From an uncultured Lachnospiraceae bacterium (lineage in GTDB: Bacteria > Bacillota > Clostridia > Lachnospirales > Lachnospiraceae), in NCBI GenBank assembly GCA_905233955.1, contig CAJOFQ010000001.1:1-64000 (forward strand): a stretch of DNA of 64,000 bases, written 5' to 3'. Of the stretch, positions 58,055 through 64,000 are shown piece by piece; the first letter of the stretch is position 1; every line of letters begins with the position of its first letter. The position numbers were made by a program, and so were the translations under genes. The notes under the pieces are model-generated. The model searched no databases and was not told where the DNA came from. It saw only the letters and a list, made by a program, of their open reading frames with translations.

Positions 58055-60076
58055 ATGAAGAACGGTATTGTCAAACTATCTGCTTTTTTGTGCTGCACAG
58101 TTCTGGCAGTAAGTCAGTGTCATCCGACTAATACTAATTTAGAGCTTGTAAGTGCAAAAGAGGATTTTCACTCGCACACTACGGCAGGGGTTTTAGCTGC
58201 TGTGGATGTTAACTTTGATGACGCTGTGGAGCGCGCAAAGGCTGTCGAGATAGGAATGGGAGAGGATCCGCTTGCTGCAGAAAGCAAGGAAGAGGTTGCG
58301 GTTGCAGCCGATACATCAGAGGTTAGCCATGAGACAGAATCCAAGGATGACAAGAATGCTGTCTCTGACGAGGTATACGGCTATAAGAATATAGGAATTG
58401 CCAATGTACGCACATCTCTTAATGTCAGGGATGGTGCGTCCAGAAAAGCACGCAGGATAGGAAAAATGGAGCCGGACAGTGCGTGCGAGATATTAGGATA
58501 TGAGGGTGATTGGGCCAAGATTACTTCCGGCGATGTGACGGGTTATGTCATGTCGTCGTATCTTTTTGTTGGAGAAGAGGCTGCCGAGCGCGCCAAAGCA
58601 CTGATGTCTGAGGATATGGTTACCGTTCAGGCTGATGTTTTAAGGGTTCGGGCAGAAGCCAGCACCAACAGCAGAATATTAAAGCGTGTGAGCGAAGGAA
58701 CTCATCTTGCCGTAGTTGATGATGGGCAGGATGAGGTAAGTGATTCAGACGGGAAAGAGGGAAAGGATACGAGTGAAGATGAGTTGATACAAACATCAAC
58801 TAATAATGCAAAGGTATCTGTAAAGACTGATAATAAAGGATCTTTAAAGTCTTCATATGCTGATACCAAGGTATCTGATAATATTTCAGAAGCATCCTCT
58901 AAGGGTGATTCTGACGACGATAATTCATCTGTTGGCGGATGGGTTGAGGTTGATCTTGGGGATGGCTGTGTAGGGTATGTTTCGAAGAATTATGTGATTA
59001 CCTCTAAGGCCCTGAATACAGCTATTTCTACGGTACCTGTCTCCGATAACAGAGGGGATACTGACGCCATGGATGTAATTGTATCATCTGAAGTGTCAAT
59101 GGATCCGGGCAGCTCTGATGGTTCCGGCGTTTCCACTGCCTCTGATGCTGGAGGCGGCGGTGGAGGCGGTGCGCCGCCAGGCGCTGGTGATGACTCTGGT
59201 GGAGGGATATCGTCGCAAGACGATCGCACGATTGCATCTGCCCCCGAGGATAATTCCGAAGGGGGCGACAGCGGGGAGATTGAGGATAATTCTTTTAATG
59301 ATTCATCCCAATCTGATGGTTCAGATTCAGACACTGATAGAGAAAGAGATTCTGAAGATGCGGATGCGGATTCAGATACTACCAGTGACTCTGATAATGA
59401 TGGTTCTGATAAGACTAAGAAAGCCTCTGATGACAAGAATGACAGTAAGGAGGCGGACAGGTCATCCGATGAGACAGATGATCGCAGCCATTCTGTGGAA
59501 GAATTAGATGAATCTGATTCTGATACATCTGATTCTGGTGTATCTGATGTTGGAGAAGACTATCCTGAGGATAAGTCGGATATTGAGGAAGATCAGGAAA
59601 GCGAAGATGATCTTTCAGATATGACCTTAGATGACAATGACGAAGATGGGTTGTCTCATATTGGTCAGATTGATGAGGATGAAGCCGCACAGGATGCCAA
59701 TTTGTCGGATAACAGCGGCGTGGTTTCGGCGCAGCTGGCTGATTATGCTATGCAGTTTTTGGGGAATCCTTATGTATGGGGCGGCAGTAGTCTGACTAAT
59801 GGAGCAGATTGCTCCGGCTTTGTGATGACTATTTTTGCGCAGTATGGTGTATCGCTGCCGCATTCTTCTGCTGCACAGTCAGTGTACGGAACGAGGATAT
59901 CAGCTCAGGATGCAAGACCGGGGGATCTATTCTTTTACGGGTCTCCAAGGATTAGTCATGTTGGAATATATGTTGGTAATGGACAGATAATCCATGCCAG
60001 CAATAAGAAAAACGGTATCAAGCTATCGAGTGCGTATTACCAGTCACCGGTATGCGTCACACGGCTTATTCAGTGA
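58055..60076 (+). CDS. SH3b-domain NlpC/P60 cell-wall hydrolase with long acidic Asp/Ser-rich linker
   Basis: SH3b segments (ANVRTSLNVRDGASRKARRIGKM; VLRVRAEASTNSRILKRV); NlpC motif NGADCSGFVMTIFAQYG. Confidence 0.92.
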   Translation: MKNGIVKLSAFLCCTVLAVSQCHPTNTNLELVSAKEDFHSHTTAGVLAAVDVNFDDAVERAKAVEIGMGEDPLAAESKEEVAVAADTSEVSHETESKDDKNAVSDEVYGYKNIGIANVRTSLNVRDGASRKARRIGKMEPDSACEILGYEGDWAKITSGDVTGYVMSSYLFVGEEAAERAKALMSEDMVTVQADVLRVRAEASTNSRILKRVSEGTHLAVVDDGQDEVSDSDGKEGKDTSEDELIQTSTNNAKVSVKTDNKGSLKSSYADTKVSDNISEASSKGDSDDDNSSVGGWVEVDLGDGCVGYVSKNYVITSKALNTAISTVPVSDNRGDTDAMDVIVSSEVSMDPGSSDGSGVSTASDAGGGGGGGAPPGAGDDSGGGISSQDDRTIASAPEDNSEGGDSGEIEDNSFNDSSQSDGSDSDTDRERDSEDADADSDTTSDSDNDGSDKTKKASDDKNDSKEADRSSDETDDRSHSVEELDESDSDTSDSGVSDVGEDYPEDKSDIEEDQESEDDLSDMTLDDNDEDGLSHIGQIDEDEAAQDANLSDNSGVVSAQLADYAMQFLGNPYVWGGSSLTNGADCSGFVMTIFAQYGVSLPHSSAAQSVYGTRISAQDARPGDLFFYGSPRISHVGIYVGNGQIIHASNKKNGIKLSSAYYQSPVCVTRLIQ

Positions 60077-60131
60077 TGTCGGTGATGAAGAGTAAAATAC
60101 TCTAAGTCTCATCGTTATTATGGAATAGTCC

Positions 60132-60160
60132 TTGAATTAGGGCTTTAGTTGTGGTATAGT
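60132..60160 (+). promoter_or_regulatory. Promoter of rpsO
   Basis: TTGAAT (60132-60137)-N17-TATAGT (60155-60160). Confidence 0.7.
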
Positions 60161-60164
60161 TTTT

Positions 60165-60245
60165 CGAGTTGCGTTAACATACCTTTTGATTCGGTTAGTG
60201 GAGAGCCGACCCTGACCTGATCTAAGGCGAATAGTTTTAGGAGGC
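60165..60245 (+). promoter_or_regulatory. Candidate structured rpsO (S15) leader
   Basis: GATTCG...CGAAT closing helix and CGGTTAGTGGAGAGCCG inner hairpin upstream of the RBS. Confidence 0.45.
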
Positions 60246-60250
60246 AGATT

Positions 60251-60517
60251 ATGATCACAAAAGAAAAAAAACAGGCAATTATCAATGAGTATGCCCGCAC
60301 ACCCGGAGATACCGGTTCTCCAGAGGTTCAGGTAGCTGTGCTTACTGCGCGTATTGCAGAGCTTACAGAGCATCTGAAGGTTAATCCCAAGGATCACCAT
60401 TCCAGAAGGGGGCTTTTAAAGATGGTTGGTAAGCGCAGAAATTTGTTGGGTTATCTCAGAAGCAAGGATATTGAGCGTTACCGTTCTCTGATTGAGCGGC
60501 TTGGACTGCGCAAATAA
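60251..60517 (+). CDS. rpsO: 30S ribosomal protein S15
   Basis: [44 protein letters not shown]. Confidence 0.98.
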   Translation: MITKEKKQAIINEYARTPGDTGSPEVQVAVLTARIAELTEHLKVNPKDHHSRRGLLKMVGKRRNLLGYLRSKDIERYRSLIERLGLRK

Positions 60518-60531
60518 AGGAGACGGATAAT

Positions 60532-62613
60532 ATGAAAACCTATCAGATGGAATTAGCGGGCAGAACGCTTCGCATTGATGTGGGAAGGGTAGCTGCTCAG
60601 GCTAATGGTGCCGTATTGATTCAATATGGTGATACCATGGTGCTGTCTACTGCTACATCTTCAGATAAACCGCGGGAAGGGATTGATTTCTTCCCTCTGT
60701 CAGTGGAATTTGAGGAAAAGATGTATTCCGTAGGCAAGATGCCCGGCGGATTTAACAAGAGAGAGAGTCGTCCCTCAGAGAACTCAATACTTACAGCCAG
60801 AGTTATCGATCGTCCTATGCGTCCTTTGTTTCCTAAGGACTTTCGGAATGATGTCACGCTTAACAATCTTGTGTTAAGCGTTGATCCCCAGTGTCGTCCG
60901 GAAATTGTTGCGATGATTGGTACAGCCATGGCCGCAAGTATTTCTGATATACCTTTTGACGGACCTTGTGCCATGACTCAGGTTGGCATGAAAAATGGCG
61001 AGCTTGTCATTAATCCCAGTCAGGAAGTATGGGATTCCGGAGATTTGAGGCTTACTGTAGCCTCTACATCGGAAAAAGTTATTATGATTGAGGCCGGAGC
61101 CAATGAAATCAAGGATGATGTCATGCTTGACGCAATTTACAAGGCTCATGATGTTAACCAGACTATTATTGCTCTTATTCGTCAGATGATGTCTGAGGTA
61201 GGCAAGGAGAAGTACTCATATACTAGCTGTTCTGTTCCTGAAGAGATGTTTGATAGAATCAGGGAGATAGTTCCTCCTGCAGAAATGGAGGAGGCGGTAT
61301 TCACTGACGAGAAGCAGACCAGAGACCGCAATATTAAGGATATTACAGAACGCCTTGCACAGGAATTTTCCGGTAACGAGGAATGGCTGTCAGTGCTTGA
61401 CGAGGCAGTGTATCAGTACCAGAAGAAGACTGTTCGCAAGATGATCCTCAAGGATCATAAGCGTCCCGATGGAAGGGCAATAGACCAGATCAGGCCGTTA
61501 TCCGCTGAGATAGACCTTATTCCACGGGTTCATGGCTCTGCTATGTTCACCAGAGGACAGACTCAGATTTGTGATATAGTGACCCTTGCGCCGCTTTCCG
61601 AAGCAAAGCGTATAGACGGGTTGGATCATTTTGTTACAGAAAAGAGATACATCCACCAGTATAATTTCCCCTCATATTCAGTTGGAGAGACTAAGCCATC
61701 CCGTGGTCCCGGAAGAAGAGAGATCGGGCATGGAGCGCTTGCAGAGAGGGCTCTTATTCCGGTGATGCCTTCTGCTGAGGAGTTCCCTTACGCTATAAGG
61801 GCGGTCTCAGAAACTTTTGAGTCCAATGGTTCCACATCCATGGCTTCCACATGTGCTTCATGTATGGCTTTAATGGCTGCCGGTGTGCCGATTAAAAAGA
61901 TGGTTGCAGGTATTTCCTGTGGTCTTGTGACCGGGGAAACAGATGATGATTATATTGTACTTACTGATATCCAGGGTCTGGAGGATTTCTTCGGAGACAT
62001 GGATTTCAAGGTGACAGGTACCAAGGACGGCATTACAGCCATTCAGATGGACATTAAGATCCATGGTCTTACCAGGCCTATCGTTGAGGAGGCTATACGA
62101 AGAACCAGAGAAGCCAGGTTCTTCATCATGGACGAGTGTATGAGCAAGGCCATTTCAGAACCCCGTCCTGAGGTTAATGAGTTTGCTCCTAAGATTGTGA
62201 CCATGAAGATTGATCCTCAGAAGATAGGTGATGTTGTAGGAGCTCGCGGCAAGACCATTAATGAGATTATTGACCGTACAGGTGTTAAAATTGATATTGA
62301 TGATCTGGGGAATGTGTCTGTATGTGGTCTTAACAAGGATTCAATGGACGAAGCACTCCATATGATTGACATGATCGTTACCGACTTTGAAAAGGGCGCG
62401 ATTTATACTGGTAAGGTCGTTTCCATCAAGGAATTTGGTGCTTTTGTTGAATTTGCTCCGGGAAAAGAGGGAATGGTACACATTTCCAAGATAGCCAAGG
62501 AGCGTATTAACAGGGTTGAGGATGTTCTGACACTTGGAGATACTGTTAAGGTAGTATGTCTCGGCAAGGATAAAATGGGGCGTATCAGCTTTAGCATCAA
62601 GGATGTCCACTGA
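60532..62613 (+). CDS. pnp: Polyribonucleotide nucleotidyltransferase
   Basis: Two RNase PH domains, KH, S1 (GKVVSIKEFGAFVEFAPGKEGMVHISKI). Confidence 0.98.
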   Translation: MKTYQMELAGRTLRIDVGRVAAQANGAVLIQYGDTMVLSTATSSDKPREGIDFFPLSVEFEEKMYSVGKMPGGFNKRESRPSENSILTARVIDRPMRPLFPKDFRNDVTLNNLVLSVDPQCRPEIVAMIGTAMAASISDIPFDGPCAMTQVGMKNGELVINPSQEVWDSGDLRLTVASTSEKVIMIEAGANEIKDDVMLDAIYKAHDVNQTIIALIRQMMSEVGKEKYSYTSCSVPEEMFDRIREIVPPAEMEEAVFTDEKQTRDRNIKDITERLAQEFSGNEEWLSVLDEAVYQYQKKTVRKMILKDHKRPDGRAIDQIRPLSAEIDLIPRVHGSAMFTRGQTQICDIVTLAPLSEAKRIDGLDHFVTEKRYIHQYNFPSYSVGETKPSRGPGRREIGHGALAERALIPVMPSAEEFPYAIRAVSETFESNGSTSMASTCASCMALMAAGVPIKKMVAGISCGLVTGETDDDYIVLTDIQGLEDFFGDMDFKVTGTKDGITAIQMDIKIHGLTRPIVEEAIRRTREARFFIMDECMSKAISEPRPEVNEFAPKIVTMKIDPQKIGDVVGARGKTINEIIDRTGVKIDIDDLGNVSVCGLNKDSMDEALHMIDMIVTDFEKGAIYTGKVVSIKEFGAFVEFAPGKEGMVHISKIAKERINRVEDVLTLGDTVKVVCLGKDKMGRISFSIKDVH

Positions 62614-62663
62614 CAATTGCATTTTATGGCGCTCTTCTGTATCAGGAGAGCGCATTTTCTATT

Positions 62664-63896
62664 ATGAAACAGGTTATAGTTATTGGTGGTGGTCCCGCCG
62701 GAATGATGGCTGCGATTTCTGCTGGTTCTGCCGGTCATAAGGTTCTGTTGCTGGAACAGAACGAGAAGCTGGGAAAAAAGCTCTATATAACTGGCAAAGG
62801 CCGCGGAAATTTTACCAACAGCGCTGATATTTCGGATTTCTTTGATAAGATCATCCATAACCCAAGCTTTCTATACAGCGCTCTTTATGGATTCTCCAAT
62901 CGGGCGCTTTTATCATTTTTTGAAGAAAACGGCCTGAAATGGAAGGAAGAGCGCGGAGGCCGCATATTTCCGTTGTCTGATCATGCGTCAGATATTACAA
63001 AGGCACTCACAAGGGCATTACACCACAGTCAGATTGAGATTCGTACTGATTCTAAGGTTAAGGCGCTTATAACTGATGGATCAAGGCGTGTATGTCAGGT
63101 CAAGACTTCTGATGGGGAATACATAGCTTGTGATCATGTTATTGTGGCAACCGGGGGTTTATCTTATCCATCAACGGGATCAACAGGGGATGGCCTTTTA
63201 TTTGCCAGAGATCTGGGGCTTAAGGTTGTAGATCCTCTGCCGGCGCTGGTTCCTCTTGAGACGATTGAACCCGATATTCCCGGGATGCAGGGGCTGTCAC
63301 TTAAGAATGTCTCATTAAGTGTTTCAGATAACAGAAAAATTCTCTACGAAGGCTTTGGGGAATTATTATTTACCCACTTTGGTATATCCGGACCCCTTGC
63401 CCTTTCCGCCTCAAGTCATATTACAAAACGACTGTCAGGCAGCAGCACTCTTGCCGGGACAATTGATCTCAAGCCTGCCATTACAACAGAAGAGCTTGAT
63501 AAAAGGCTGATCAGACAGGCTGACAGCATGGGATCCAGAAATTTTTCCCGTTTTTTCGAAGGGATTCTTCCAAAGAAGCTGCAGCCGGTGATAATTGACC
63601 GCAGCGGCATCGATCCGTCAAGCAAGATAGCAGCTTTGTCAAAAGCCCAGAGAAGCCGGATTTTAACCCTGTTAAAAGGTTTTTCATTTACGATATCGAA
63701 AACAAGGGGTTTTTCAGAGGCTATTATTACCCAGGGCGGAGTGTCGGTTAAGGAGCTGGATCCGCGAAACATGAGGGCAAAAAGCTTTGAAGGATTATCC
63801 TTTGCCGGAGAGGTAATAGATGTGGATGCCCTCACAGGGGGATTTAACCTGCAAATCGCTTTTTCAACTGGTTATCTGGCCGGAATGGGCGTCTGA
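62664..63896 (+). CDS. HI0933/YhiN-family FAD-dependent oxidoreductase
   Basis: IGGGPAGMMAAI; KLYITGKGRGNFTNS; GEVIDVDALTGGFNLQIAFSTG. Confidence 0.94.
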   Translation: MKQVIVIGGGPAGMMAAISAGSAGHKVLLLEQNEKLGKKLYITGKGRGNFTNSADISDFFDKIIHNPSFLYSALYGFSNRALLSFFEENGLKWKEERGGRIFPLSDHASDITKALTRALHHSQIEIRTDSKVKALITDGSRRVCQVKTSDGEYIACDHVIVATGGLSYPSTGSTGDGLLFARDLGLKVVDPLPALVPLETIEPDIPGMQGLSLKNVSLSVSDNRKILYEGFGELLFTHFGISGPLALSASSHITKRLSGSSTLAGTIDLKPAITTEELDKRLIRQADSMGSRNFSRFFEGILPKKLQPVIIDRSGIDPSSKIAALSKAQRSRILTLLKGFSFTISKTRGFSEAIITQGGVSVKELDPRNMRAKSFEGLSFAGEVIDVDALTGGFNLQIAFSTGYLAGMGV

Positions 63897-63911
63897 AGAA
63901 AGGGAGATAAG

Positions 63912-64000
63912 ATGGCACTTAATATTGCAATAGACGGTCCGGCAGGAGCAGGCAAGAGTACAATTGCAAAGCTTCTGTCTAAGAAGTTGGGAATAGTATA
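63912..64000 (+). CDS. cmk: Cytidylate kinase, 5' end (partial, runs off right edge)
   Basis: MALNIAIDGPAGAGKSTIAKLLSKKLGIV from ATG at 63912; not in the supplied ORF track. Confidence 0.9.
   Translation, partial: MALNIAIDGPAGAGKSTIAKLLSKKLGIV

Noticed and set aside
58990-59690. Ser-rich and His/Gln-rich ORFs overlapping the NlpC/P60 linker
   Set aside because: Alternate-frame shadows of the Asp/Ser coding repeats

Overview
This 64-kb window looks like chromosomal DNA from a low-to-mid GC Firmicute, most likely Lachnospiraceae/Butyrivibrio-like; the taxonomy is inferred from protein families and gene order. Most genes are on the + strand. Core blocks: Hsp20 behind a perfect CIRCE; clpC - conserved 137-aa protein - radA; a sugar ABC transporter (binding protein and two permeases) with a DUF624 protein; folT-like ECF S component; sufC-B-D-S-U; addB-addA; mscL; tmRNA (ssrA); secG-rnr-smpB; leuS; infC-rpmI-rplT with a leader/attenuator; tRNA-Glu(CTC); rimP-nusA-ylxQ-infB-rbfA-nrnA-truB-ribF; rpsO-pnp; a HI0933-family flavoprotein; and the start of cmk. 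Accessory material includes an integrase remnant fused to a frameshifted lipoprotein gene, an AP2-like protein, an ankyrin/J-domain protein, an AAA/DUF234-type ATPase and an acyltransferase. The strongest unexplained signal is a pair of intergenic two-hairpin elements with matching TATGAT...GGGTCAAAAGG terminal inverted repeats (about 37595-37836 and 42730-42844). Their stems covary between copies and they bracket ssrA plus four accessory genes. Other signals: a palindromic operator-like array over the start site of the AAA ATPase gene, an MscL with a C-terminal zinc ribbon, an HPr-like protein lacking the catalytic His, a non-AUG infC start and a candidate rpsO leader. I see no CRISPR array and no clear new defence system.
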